Shown one piece after another: positions 36,068 through 44,889 of a DNA stretch of 64,000 nt. Numbering within the stretch: the stretch's first letter is position 1; every line of letters begins with the position of its first letter. The translations under genes and the position numbers were made by a program. Source of the DNA: Avichristensenella sp031549905 (GTDB lineage Bacteria > Bacillota > Clostridia > Christensenellales > Aristaeellaceae); NCBI GenBank assembly GCA_031549905.1, contig JAVBPC010000020.1, positions 1 to 64,000 on the forward strand. The letters run 5' to 3'. The notes beneath the pieces were generated by a model. It did no database searches. It was not told the origin of the DNA and worked only from the letters and a program-made list of their open reading frames with translations.

Positions 36068-36117
36068 GGATTTCTGACGAAATTCCTTTATGGCGCATTA
36101 TCTTCGAATTTGCGCCG
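36068..36117. repeat. 50-bp structured repeat, copy 1
   Basis: Contains two small hairpins: ATTTC-TGAC-GAAAT and GGCGCA/TGCGCC around TATCTTCGAA. About 39 of 50 positions match 44781-44830. Both base pairs that differ in the second stem change together, so pairing is kept. Confidence 0.8.
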
Positions 36118-36161
36118 CGCGGGGTCCACGGGCAGCGCCTCTGGCTTCTCTACATTTCTCC

Positions 36162-36190
36162 TTGACAAACCCACAAACTCCCGCTATACT
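36162..36190 (+). promoter_or_regulatory. sigma-A promoter of the UvrA-like gene
   Basis: TTGACA 36162-36167, 17-bp spacer, TATACT 36185-36190; 44 bp before the ATG. Confidence 0.9.
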
Positions 36191-36234
36191 TCCAATCCTT
36201 CGCCATTGTTCGCGAAGGAAAGGGAGGATTCGGC

Positions 36235-38490
36235 ATGGGAAACTGGATCGAGATTGTTGGCGCCAGGGAGAACAACCTCAAGAACGTAACCCTCACCATC
36301 CCCAAGGGGAAGCTGACGATTTTCACGGGGGTTTCAGGCTCCGGCAAGTCGTCCGTTGTGTTCGACACGATTGCCCAGGAAGCGGGGCGGCAGCTGAACG
36401 AGACGTTCCCAAGCTTCACGCGGCTGTTTATGCCGCGCTACAGCCAGCCCGACGCCGACACGATTGAAAACCTTTCCGCCGCGATCGTTGTGGACCAGAA
36501 GCGGCTTGGCGGGAACGCGCGCTCCACCCTTGGCACCATCACCGATACGAATTCCCTGCTGCGGCTACTGTTCTCCCGGTTTGCCGCGCCGCACCTGGGG
36601 TACGCGAACAGCTACTCCTTCAATGACCCGGCGGGCATGTGCAAAACCTGCGAGGGGATTGGCAAAACGGTTGCGCTGAACCTTAATACGGCGCTGGATA
36701 TGGACAAGAGCCTGAACGAAGGGGCGATCCTGCTGCCTGGCTACGGCCCCGGCACCTGGCTGTGGAAGATGACGGCATCGCACGGGTTCTTCGACAACGA
36801 TAAGAAGCTGCGCGATTTCACGCCGGAAGAGTTTGACAAGCTGGTGTACGGCAAGGCCGAAAAGGTGATGCTGGACTACATCGGCGGGGAGCTGAACTCC
36901 ACCTACGAGGGCATCAGCGAGCGGTTTTTGCGGGCCAACGTGCGCACCGAGCGCGAAAAATCCGAGAAAAGCCAACAGAAGGTGGACAAATACCTGACCC
37001 AGCGGGAATGCCCGGACTGCCACGGCAAGCGGCTGTGCCCGGAAACGCTGGCATCCACGGTGGCGGGTTATTCCATCGCGGACATGGCAGAGATGCAGAT
37101 TGACGGGCTGATCCTGGTGCTGCGCACGGTGGATGAGCCGCGCGCAAAGCCGATTGTGGATAGCATCCTGGTTCGGCTGCAAAGCCTGGCGGACATCGGT
37201 TTGTCGTATATGAACCTGGCGCGCGAAACGCCCTCGCTGTCCGGCGGCGAATCGCAGCGCGTGAAGATGGTCAAGCACCTGGCCTCAAGCCTCACCGGGA
37301 TGCTGTACATTTTCGATGAACCCAGCATCGGCCTGCACGCGCGGGATGTGCACCGCCTGAACGACCTGCTGCGCCGGCTGGTGGACAAGGGCAACACCGT
37401 GCTGGTGGTGGAGCACGACCCGGATGTCATCTGCACGGCCGACCACATCATCGATATGGGACCGCGCGCGGGCGCGGCGGGCGGCGAGGTCGTCTACCAA
37501 GGCGACTATGCCGGGCTGCTGCAATCCGATACGCTGACAGGGCGCGCGCTGAAAGGCAAGCTGCCCATGAAAACCAACCCGCGAAAGGGTGGCGCTGTCA
37601 TCGAAAGCAGGAAAAGTTCGCTGCACAACCTGAAAGATGTGCGGCTGCGGGTGCCGAGCGGCGTGTTCACGGTGGTGACGGGCGTTGCGGGGTCGGGCAA
37701 AAGCACGCTGGTGAACCAGGTGTTTGCGCTGGAACACCCGGAGGCGATCCGCATTGACCAGGGCGCGGTGGCCGCGAATATTCGGTCCAACCCCGCGACG
37801 TTTGCGGGGATCATGGACGCCATCCGCGCCGCTTTCGCGCAGGCAAACGGGGTAAGCGCGGGGCTGTTTAGCTACAACTCTGAGGGCGCGTGCGAGAACT
37901 GCAAGGGCATCGGCACGGTGGAGATCAACCTATCCTACATGGATGTGATCGAATCCACCTGCGAGGTGTGCGGCGGCACGCGCTACAAGGAAAGCGTGCT
38001 GAAATATCTGTATAAAGGCAAAAGCATTGTGGATGTAATGGGGATGACGGTGGAAGAGGCGATTTCCTTCTTTGATGATAAGGAAATCAGGAAGAAGCTG
38101 AAGTCCATTGGCGAGGTTGGCCTTGGGTATATGACGCTGGGACAGCCGCTGAACACGCTGTCCGGCGGCGAATGCCAAAGGATGAAGCTGGCGCGGGAAC
38201 TGACGAAGAAGGGGAACCTGTACATCCTGGATGAGCCGACCACCGGCCTGCACCTGTCCGACATGGAGAGGATTCTTGCGATCATTGACCGGCTGGTGGA
38301 TGCCGGCAACACCGTGGTGGTCATTGAGCACAACCTGGATATCATCAAGCGCGCGGACTGGGTGATTGACCTGGGGCCGGACGGCGGCAGCGCGGGCGGC
38401 GAAATTCTGTACGAGGGAACGCCGGAAGGGCTGATGCGGTGTGAGCGTTCGGTGACGGGGGTTTACCTGAAAAAAGCGATACAAGAATAA
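36235..38490 (+). CDS. UvrA2-like ABC ATPase (excinuclease-A family)
   Basis: 751 residues, about 190 shorter than UvrA. Walker A sites TGVSGSGKSS (31-40) and GVAGSGKST (483-491). ABC signatures LSGGESQR and LSGGECQR. Zinc-type Cys pairs at C136xxC139, CPDCHGKRLC, CENCKG and CEVCGG. The first Cys pair follows the first Walker A much sooner than in UvrA, so the UvrB-binding domain is missing. Such UvrA2/DrrC-like proteins bind DNA and are linked to drug or DNA-damage tolerance, not to nucleotide excision with UvrB. It has its own promoter and terminator. Confidence 0.9.
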   Translation: MGNWIEIVGARENNLKNVTLTIPKGKLTIFTGVSGSGKSSVVFDTIAQEAGRQLNETFPSFTRLFMPRYSQPDADTIENLSAAIVVDQKRLGGNARSTLGTITDTNSLLRLLFSRFAAPHLGYANSYSFNDPAGMCKTCEGIGKTVALNLNTALDMDKSLNEGAILLPGYGPGTWLWKMTASHGFFDNDKKLRDFTPEEFDKLVYGKAEKVMLDYIGGELNSTYEGISERFLRANVRTEREKSEKSQQKVDKYLTQRECPDCHGKRLCPETLASTVAGYSIADMAEMQIDGLILVLRTVDEPRAKPIVDSILVRLQSLADIGLSYMNLARETPSLSGGESQRVKMVKHLASSLTGMLYIFDEPSIGLHARDVHRLNDLLRRLVDKGNTVLVVEHDPDVICTADHIIDMGPRAGAAGGEVVYQGDYAGLLQSDTLTGRALKGKLPMKTNPRKGGAVIESRKSSLHNLKDVRLRVPSGVFTVVTGVAGSGKSTLVNQVFALEHPEAIRIDQGAVAANIRSNPATFAGIMDAIRAAFAQANGVSAGLFSYNSEGACENCKGIGTVEINLSYMDVIESTCEVCGGTRYKESVLKYLYKGKSIVDVMGMTVEEAISFFDDKEIRKKLKSIGEVGLGYMTLGQPLNTLSGGECQRMKLARELTKKGNLYILDEPTTGLHLSDMERILAIIDRLVDAGNTVVVIEHNLDIIKRADWVIDLGPDGGSAGGEILYEGTPEGLMRCERSVTGVYLKKAIQE

Positions 38491-38494
38491 CAAA

Positions 38495-39157
38495 TTACAG
38501 GGGAGGGGGCGCATCGCCCTCTCCTTTTTCATCCCAGCCGATGGGCAGCCTTTCGATGACCAGCAGCTCGGCCTGCCCGTCTGTGACGCGGACAATATCT
38601 TTGCACACTTCATCGAAATCGCGTTCGCGTGCAACCAGCGTGGCCGTCACTGTCGTGCCGAAATCCACCTCTTCGCGCAGCACCGGCGCGGTTTTCAGGT
38701 AGAAATCCACGCGGCCCCACAGCGGGTAATCCACCCCGGCCCAAAAGCGCACGCTATCCTCCATCTGTACCACGCCGCACGCGGAAAGCGCCGCTGCCGC
38801 GCCCGCAGTGTACGCGCGCACCAGCCCGGAGGCCCCCAGCAGCACGCCGCCGAAATAGCGCGTGACCACCACGCAGGCGTTTACCACGCCGCGCGCGCGC
38901 AGCACTGACAGGATTGGCTGGCCCGCCGTGCCGCCCGGTTCGCCGTCATCAGAATAGCGGATGATGCCCGCATTCCTTCCGATAACATAAGCAAAGCAGT
39001 GATGGTTAGCGTCCTTATACTTCTGCTTTATCTGCTGCAAAAAGGAAAGCGCGGCGGCTTCGTCGGCCGCCGGGCTTCCCTCACCGATGAACTCGGATTT
39101 TTTGATGATGATCTTTTCAGCGCCTGCCTGGCGCAGGGTTTTGTAGCCGCCTTCCAT
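38495..39157 (-). CDS. yigZ: YigZ/IMPACT family protein
   Basis: 220 residues. The family core is intact: KKSEFIGEGSP, CFAYVIGRNAGIIRYSDDGEPGGTAGQPIL and VVTRYFGGVLLGASGLVRAY. In eukaryotes IMPACT modulates Gcn2; in bacteria the role is unknown, possibly translation-linked. The start overlaps the tyrS stop by 1 nt (TAATG), so it is the third gene of the T-box-controlled operon. The C-terminal codons (GEGDAPPPL) double as the terminator of the convergent UvrA-like gene. Confidence 0.93.
   Translation of the reverse strand: MEGGYKTLRQAGAEKIIIKKSEFIGEGSPAADEAAALSFLQQIKQKYKDANHHCFAYVIGRNAGIIRYSDDGEPGGTAGQPILSVLRARGVVNACVVVTRYFGGVLLGASGLVRAYTAGAAAALSACGVVQMEDSVRFWAGVDYPLWGRVDFYLKTAPVLREEVDFGTTVTATLVARERDFDEVCKDIVRVTDGQAELLVIERLPIGWDEKGEGDAPPPL
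38501..38529 (+). terminator. terminator embedded in the yigZ 3' end
   Basis: GGGAGGGGGCG (38501-38511) pairs with CGCCCTCTCC (38515-38524) and is followed by TTTTT. The same bases encode the last codons of yigZ on the other strand. Confidence 0.75.
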
Positions 39158-40377
39158 TAGCCCAGCAGCAGCCTGTGGTAGCTTTTCTTGCCCACGCGCA
39201 GCATCAGGCCGTCTTCAGGGATCATATCGGGGGTGATGCGGGCGTCAACATCGGTAATTTTATCGTCGCCGATACTAACCCCGCCCTGCTCGATCAGCTT
39301 CCGTGCCGCGCCGCGCGACTTGGCCAGGTTCACTTGCGCCAGCAGCGTGGTGACGCGTCCGTCCTCGTTCAGCGCTTCCGCCGTCACGGTTGTTGTCGGC
39401 ACGGAACCGGCCAGCGCGCCGCCGCTGAACAGCGCTTCCGCGGCCTGCTTGGCCTTGTCGGCCTCTTCATCGCCGTGGATAAGCCTCGTGACCTCGTATG
39501 CCAGCACGCGCTTGGCCTCGTTGATTTCGCTGCCTTCCAGGGCAGCCAGCCGCCGCACCTCATCCATCGGCAGGAAGGTCAGCAGCGCCAGGCAGTTGCT
39601 AACATCCGCGTCATCCACGTTGCGGAAGTACTGGTAGAACTCGTACGGCGTGGTCTTTTCCGGGTTCAGCCACAGTGCGCCCTTGACGGTTTTGCCCATC
39701 TTGACGCCGTCTGAGGTCAGCAGCAGCTTGGTGGTGCACGCGAATGCCTTCTCGCGCTCCTTGCGGCGCACCAGGTCCGCGCCCGCCAGGATGTTGCTCC
39801 ACTGGTCATCCCCGCCCATTTCCAGGCGGCAGCCGTAGCGGCGGAACAGCTCAAGGAAATCGTACGCCTGCATCAGCATGTAGTTGAACTCCAGGAATGT
39901 CAGGCCCTTTTCCATGCGCTGCTTGTAGCATTCGGCGGTCAGCATCTGGTTTACGGAAAAATGCGTGCCGATTTCGCGCAGGAATTCCACATAATTCAGT
40001 TGCAGCAGCCAGTCTGCGTTGTTGACGATAAACGCCTTACCCTCGCCGAACTCCAGGAAGCGGGACATCTGCTGTTTGATGCCGTCGACGTTGCGCTGAA
40101 TATCTTCCGGCGTCAGCACCTTGCGCAGGTCCGCCTTGCCGGATGGGTCGCCAACCATGCCGGTGCCGCCGCCCATCAGCGCGATAGGCCTGTGCCCCGC
40201 GCGCTGCATGTGCGCCATCGCCATCACCTGAATGTAGTGGCCGATGTGCATGCTGTCGGCGGTGGGGTCAAAGCCGATGTAGAAGATGGTCGGCTCTTTC
40301 AGCTGTTCGTACAGTTCTTCTTCGAAGGTGATCTGCGCCAGAAATCCGCGCTCCTTGAGCGTATCTAAAACGTGCAT
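39157..40377 (-). CDS. tyrS: tyrosyl-tRNA synthetase
   Basis: 406 residues. HIGH motif at H44-H47 (SMHIGH); KMSKS counterpart KMGKT at K226-T230, normal for TyrRS. The tyrosine-pocket stretch YDFLELF and GGDDQWSNI are present. The C-terminal S4-like RNA-binding domain is at about 340-406 (AARKLIEQGGVSIGDDKI). Charges tRNA-Tyr. It lies 4 nt after the aminotransferase gene and is read from the tyrosine T-box leader. Confidence 0.98.
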   Translation of the reverse strand: MHVLDTLKERGFLAQITFEEELYEQLKEPTIFYIGFDPTADSMHIGHYIQVMAMAHMQRAGHRPIALMGGGTGMVGDPSGKADLRKVLTPEDIQRNVDGIKQQMSRFLEFGEGKAFIVNNADWLLQLNYVEFLREIGTHFSVNQMLTAECYKQRMEKGLTFLEFNYMLMQAYDFLELFRRYGCRLEMGGDDQWSNILAGADLVRRKEREKAFACTTKLLLTSDGVKMGKTVKGALWLNPEKTTPYEFYQYFRNVDDADVSNCLALLTFLPMDEVRRLAALEGSEINEAKRVLAYEVTRLIHGDEEADKAKQAAEALFSGGALAGSVPTTTVTAEALNEDGRVTTLLAQVNLAKSRGAARKLIEQGGVSIGDDKITDVDARITPDMIPEDGLMLRVGKKSYHRLLLG

Positions 40378-40380
40378 TGG

Positions 40381-41568
<1,188 letters not shown>

Positions 41569-41605
41569 GGGGTGCCTCCTTTTTCGTGAAAGCGCAGTGG
41601 CTTTG

Positions 41606-41857
41606 AATGAAAAAAACGCCTTCCATCGCTAGAAGGCGTCTTGAAACGCGATACCACTTCCGTTCGGCGAACAACACGCAGTATATTCGCCCTCTGGTCG
41701 CGCTGTATCCGGCGCACCGGCAACCGCTACTTGCCCCATAGGGGCAGCGTTCACGGCTATGCTCCAGGGTGTATTCAGCGCCTGTGTGCCGATCCCTCGC
41801 ACCAACCGGGATCTCTCTGACGCATAGGAAGGCGCTTACTCTTCCCCATCATCGCGT
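41606..41857 (-). promoter_or_regulatory. T-box riboswitch, tyrosine specific
   Basis: On the minus strand: an AGTA box (GAGTAAGC), the distal stem with GGTTGGTGCGAGG, then the specifier loop CTGAATACACCC whose triplet UAC (41773-41771) reads tyrosine. The T-box sequence GAAGTGGTATCGCG (41661-41648) contains UGGU, which pairs with a tRNA 3' end carrying discriminator A. The terminator is GACGCCTTC/GAAGGCGT (41640-41616) with seven U. Uncharged tRNA-Tyr should stabilise the antiterminator and switch on aminotransferase-tyrS-yigZ. Confidence 0.93.
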
Positions 41858-41864
41858 TTTTCGT

Positions 41865-41893
41865 AGTATAATGGGAATGGGGCGTGTTGTCAA
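41865..41893 (-). promoter_or_regulatory. sigma-A promoter of the T-box operon
   Basis: Minus strand: TTGACA (41893-41888), 17-bp spacer, TATACT (41870-41865), immediately upstream of the T-box leader. Confidence 0.9.
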
Positions 41894-41986
41894 GCGGAAA
41901 GCGCAAAATGAAATCGCGCGGCCTCTGCTTTTCTTACGGTAGGCTTCATGGTATACTCTACGCAAAACAGCGCAAAGAGGTCGCAT

Positions 41987-42982
41987 ATGTCTGAAATGAA
42001 CCTGACGGAGCATATCGTTCGCAAGCGCATGCACGGGCTGTACCTGTCGCGAAAATGCGAGGATCTCGCCACGCTCTCGCATGAGCTGCTCGGCCTGCAC
42101 AGCTGGTTCTACCGCAATGTGCCGTTTTCGGCGCTCATTCGCGGTGCGGACATCATGGGCTGGAAAACGGGGCTGACCAAAACGTGGCTCTACCGCGGCA
42201 CCCTGCACGGCGTGGTGTATGAAGATTTGCCGCAGCTGCTTGCGCTGCACACGGATGAAACCTACCTGGACGGCTATTTCGGCAAGGAAACCGTGGAAGA
42301 ATTTGCGGATGAGGTGCTTCGGTACATGGAAGACGGCGTGTTTTCGCGCGCCGAATTCCGCCGCATTTTTGCGGCACAGTATGACCCTAAACTGCTTGAA
42401 GCGATGTTTTCCCCGTGGGGCGGCATTTTCGTGCGCCTGGCCAGGCGCGGGCCGGTGGCCGTCCGCGAGATGCCCAGCCGTGACTTTGACCTGATTTCCG
42501 CCGAGCCGACGCAGACCCAGGAAGAGGTGCTGCCCGAACTGCTCCGCAGGTTTTTTGCCGCGTACGGCCCGGCGACGCTTGCGGACGCGGCGTGGTTCTT
42601 CGGCTTCTGGAAAGAGGAAGCGAACAAACTGCGCAAGCTGCCGCTGGATGACCTTGACAGCTTTGAGCTGAACGGCAGCAGGTATTACGACGCTGGCGAC
42701 CATGACACCGCCGATATTCCGGAGCTTACGCTGCTTTCCGGTTTTGACCCGCTGATCGTGTCCTATTCTGACCGCAGCGCGGTGCTGCCGGCGGAATACA
42801 AGAGCCGGGTGATCCTGAAATCCGGCATCTGCAACCCGACGATCGCGGTAAACGGGCGCGTCGCAGGGATATGGAACATCAAAAACGAGAAGTCGATTGT
42901 GGAGTTTTTCGCACAGCAGCCCAAGCGGATTGAGACTGCCGCGCTGGACATGGTGGAAGCCATCCGCTGGCGGGTGCGGTAG
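41987..42982 (+). CDS. AlkZ-like winged-helix DNA glycosylase (HTH_42 family)
   Basis: 331 residues from the ATG at 41987 (AAAGAGGT upstream). The family pattern is present: LLGLHSWFYRN…ALIRGADIMGW near residues 30-55, GTLHGVVYEDLP, the EPTQTQEEVL stretch with a Q-x-Q-like pair, LLSGFDPLIVSY, and VNGRVAGIWNIK near the end. AlkZ/YcaQ relatives excise alkylated bases or unhook crosslinks, sometimes as self-resistance to DNA-alkylating natural products. TATACT at 41955-41960 is a likely -10. Single gene. Confidence 0.82.
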   Translation: MSEMNLTEHIVRKRMHGLYLSRKCEDLATLSHELLGLHSWFYRNVPFSALIRGADIMGWKTGLTKTWLYRGTLHGVVYEDLPQLLALHTDETYLDGYFGKETVEEFADEVLRYMEDGVFSRAEFRRIFAAQYDPKLLEAMFSPWGGIFVRLARRGPVAVREMPSRDFDLISAEPTQTQEEVLPELLRRFFAAYGPATLADAAWFFGFWKEEANKLRKLPLDDLDSFELNGSRYYDAGDHDTADIPELTLLSGFDPLIVSYSDRSAVLPAEYKSRVILKSGICNPTIAVNGRVAGIWNIKNEKSIVEFFAQQPKRIETAALDMVEAIRWRVR

Positions 42983-42984
42983 TC

Positions 42985-43025
42985 CGGACCGACGGCTCAT
43001 CCGTGGGCATGTCCGCTCATTTTTT
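42985..43025 (+). terminator. convergent terminator
   Basis: CGGAC (42985-42989) and GTCCG (43011-43015) with inner ACGG/CCGT, then CTCATTTTTT. The T-run lies within the last codons of the ABC-F gene on the other strand. Confidence 0.6.
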
Positions 43026-44660
43026 CCCGCGAATCTGCTTTAACTCTTCCGCCATTTGGTCATATTCCGCTTCCAACGCTTCGTGCTTGTCGCCCTTTTT
43101 CGGCGCGCTCATCCGGGCCAGCAACGCGGCCATGCGCATTTGCAGCACATCCGCGGTCAGTGCGCTGTCCGGGGCGTCTTTTCGCGCGCGGAACTGCTCC
43201 AGTTCGGTCAGGTTTCCGTCAAATTCGGTCAGCCCGCCGTTTTCGAACAGCACCAGCCGCTGCGCTACGCGGTCGATCAGGCGGCGGTCATGGGTTACCA
43301 TCAGCAGCGTGCCCTCGTACGCAGAAAGCATCTCTTCCAGCGATTCCAGCGCGTGCAGGTCCAGGTGGTTGCTCGGTTCATCGAGGAGCAGCAGCGTGGC
43401 GTGGCCCACCATAAGCCGAGCCAATGCCGTTTTGGCGCGCTCCCCGCCGGAGAGGATGGCCGCCTGCTTGTTCATATCCTGCGCGGTCAGCCCCATACGG
43501 GCCAGCACCGTGCGCACCACGCTTTCCAGCTGCGCGCTTTCGCGCATGATGTTTTCAAGCAATGTGAGATCGCCATCCAGCGTATCCAGCGTTTCCTGCC
43601 CGTACCAACCGATGGTGACGCCCGGGCTGATGCGGATGCCGCTCATGTCATCCCGGATGGCGTTCAAAAGGGTGGTTTTGCCGCAGCCGTTCGGGCCGAC
43701 CAGCACCGTGCGCTTCCCTGTGGGCAGCGAAAACGCCTGGCGATTCAGCAGCGTTTTGCCGCCCGCCACAAGTGTGAGGCTGTCGGCACGCACGGCGGTT
43801 TGGCTGGTGACGCCGCCGCGGCCCGCAATCTCCATGCGGATTTGGGCCTCCTCGCGCGGGCGCTCCTTGACCTCCATGTTATCCAGCCGGCTTTGTATCG
43901 CCTTGGATGTTTTATCCAGCTTTTCCTGTATTTGGCCGATGCCGCGCTTGTGCAGGCGCGCCTCACTGTTGCCCATGCGCTTGGGCGTTTTGCGTAGGGA
44001 TTTGGATGATTCCTTGACGCCGATCATCGCGGAGCGCAGCCGCGCCTGTTCCTGGCGGTACTGATCGTATTCAAAGCGCTGAAAGTCGCGCTCCAGCGTT
44101 TTTTGCCCCAGATAAGCGGAATAGTTGCCCGGGAACACGGTGAGCTTGCCGTCTTCCAGTTCCCAGATGACGGTGCACAGGTCATCCAGCAGCTGCCGGT
44201 CATGGCTGATCAGCACCAGCGCGCCCCGGTGCGCAGACAGCGCGCGGCGCACCTCCGCCACGCCGCCGAAATCAAGGTTCGTGGTGGGTTCATCGGCAAA
44301 CAGCAACGGCGCGCGCACGGACAGCGCCCTTGCGATGCGCAGGCGTTCCAGTTCGCCGCCGCTCATGCCTTCATGAATGGCAGATTTGGCGTTCAGGCGT
44401 GCGAATGCGGCGGCATCGGCGGGGGAGTCCTCCGCATCGCCGAATTGGCGCACCACCGCGCTGTTCGCGTGGCGCTCCACAAGGCCCTCATCGGGCGCTG
44501 TGTCCCCGTGCAAAACGGACAGCAGCGTGGTTTTGCCCGCGCCGTTATCGCCGACCAGGCCGATCCTGTCGCCGTCAAATATTTCAATTGTCGGGATGTC
44601 AAAAATGGTACGGATACCGAAAAGAACGCGCAAATTTTCTGCGCGAAGCAGCAGAGACAT
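43017..44660 (-). CDS. ABC-F family ATPase, probable antibiotic ribosomal-protection type
   Basis: 547 residues, two ABC domains and no membrane segment. Walker A GDNGAGKTT (36-44) and GPNGCGKTT; signatures MSGGELERLRIARAL and LSGGERAKTALARL; Walker B LLFADEPTTNLD and LLLLDEPSNHLD. The inter-domain linker (about 180-275, KESSKSLRKTPKRMGNSEAR) is long and basic, as in Lsa/Msr/Vga-type proteins that displace antibiotics from the ribosome. The 190-nt leader with short ORFs supports drug-inducible control. Housekeeping EttA-like roles remain possible. Confidence 0.85.
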   Translation of the reverse strand: MSLLLRAENLRVLFGIRTIFDIPTIEIFDGDRIGLVGDNGAGKTTLLSVLHGDTAPDEGLVERHANSAVVRQFGDAEDSPADAAAFARLNAKSAIHEGMSGGELERLRIARALSVRAPLLFADEPTTNLDFGGVAEVRRALSAHRGALVLISHDRQLLDDLCTVIWELEDGKLTVFPGNYSAYLGQKTLERDFQRFEYDQYRQEQARLRSAMIGVKESSKSLRKTPKRMGNSEARLHKRGIGQIQEKLDKTSKAIQSRLDNMEVKERPREEAQIRMEIAGRGGVTSQTAVRADSLTLVAGGKTLLNRQAFSLPTGKRTVLVGPNGCGKTTLLNAIRDDMSGIRISPGVTIGWYGQETLDTLDGDLTLLENIMRESAQLESVVRTVLARMGLTAQDMNKQAAILSGGERAKTALARLMVGHATLLLLDEPSNHLDLHALESLEEMLSAYEGTLLMVTHDRRLIDRVAQRLVLFENGGLTEFDGNLTELEQFRARKDAPDSALTADVLQMRMAALLARMSAPKKGDKHEALEAEYDQMAEELKQIRGKK

Positions 44661-44853
44661 GATGAAAACCCCTTTCCATACGCAGACAAGCCGGCCCTAT
44701 GCCAGCGGTGCAAATGCGGACGGTTAGCGGTTTCTCATCGTATGGTCATACCTGCGCTTTCATTGGATGGGCCAAGGTAGTAATTTCTTACGAAATCCAT
44801 TTATGGCGTGGTATCTTCGAACTCACGCCGACAATACTGTGTGTACATTGGCC
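44661..44853 (-). promoter_or_regulatory. ABC-F 5' leader, candidate ribosome-dependent attenuator
   Basis: From the promoter at 44860-44889 to the ATG at 44660 lie about 190 untranslated nt. Two short frames are present: 44848-44801 (15 residues, overlapping the 50-bp repeat) and 44800-44735 (21 residues ending GMTIR, stop UGA). Directly after the second stop CCATACG (44746-44740) can pair with CGUAUGG (44682-44676), which sits against the AAAGGGG ribosome site (44675-44669). This is the layout of peptide-sensing attenuators of ABC-F genes. Neither frame has a good ribosome site. Confidence 0.55.
44781..44830. repeat. 50-bp structured repeat, copy 2
   Basis: Second copy of the element at 36068-36117: ATTTC-TTAC-GAAAT and GGCGTG/CACGCC around TATCTTCGAA. 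In this place it is inside the ABC-F leader, in antisense orientation relative to the plus-strand copy's neighbours. Confidence 0.8.
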
Positions 44854-44859
44854 GGGGGT

Positions 44860-44889
44860 AGTATAACCCACCCCCGGCGAAATTGTCAA
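44860..44889 (-). promoter_or_regulatory. ABC-F promoter with overlapping dyad
   Basis: Minus strand: TTGACA (44889-44884), 18-bp spacer, TATACT (44865-44860). A perfect 9-bp inverted repeat (GCCGGGGGT 44851-44859, ACCCCCGGC 44870-44878) brackets the -10, suggesting an operator. The -35 overlaps the stop of the GH10 gene. Confidence 0.8.

Noticed and set aside
44781..44830. TTCGAA-containing 50-bp repeat as a tRNA or tRNA fragment
   Set aside because: The loop resembles a T-arm sequence, but there is no acceptor stem, anticodon arm or CCA, and the stem lengths do not fit.
44801..44848. 15-codon leader frame as a proven leader peptide
   Set aside because: It has no ribosome site and its second half is the 50-bp repeat, so similarity to the other copy may only reflect repeat ancestry. 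Kept as a hypothesis within the leader finding.
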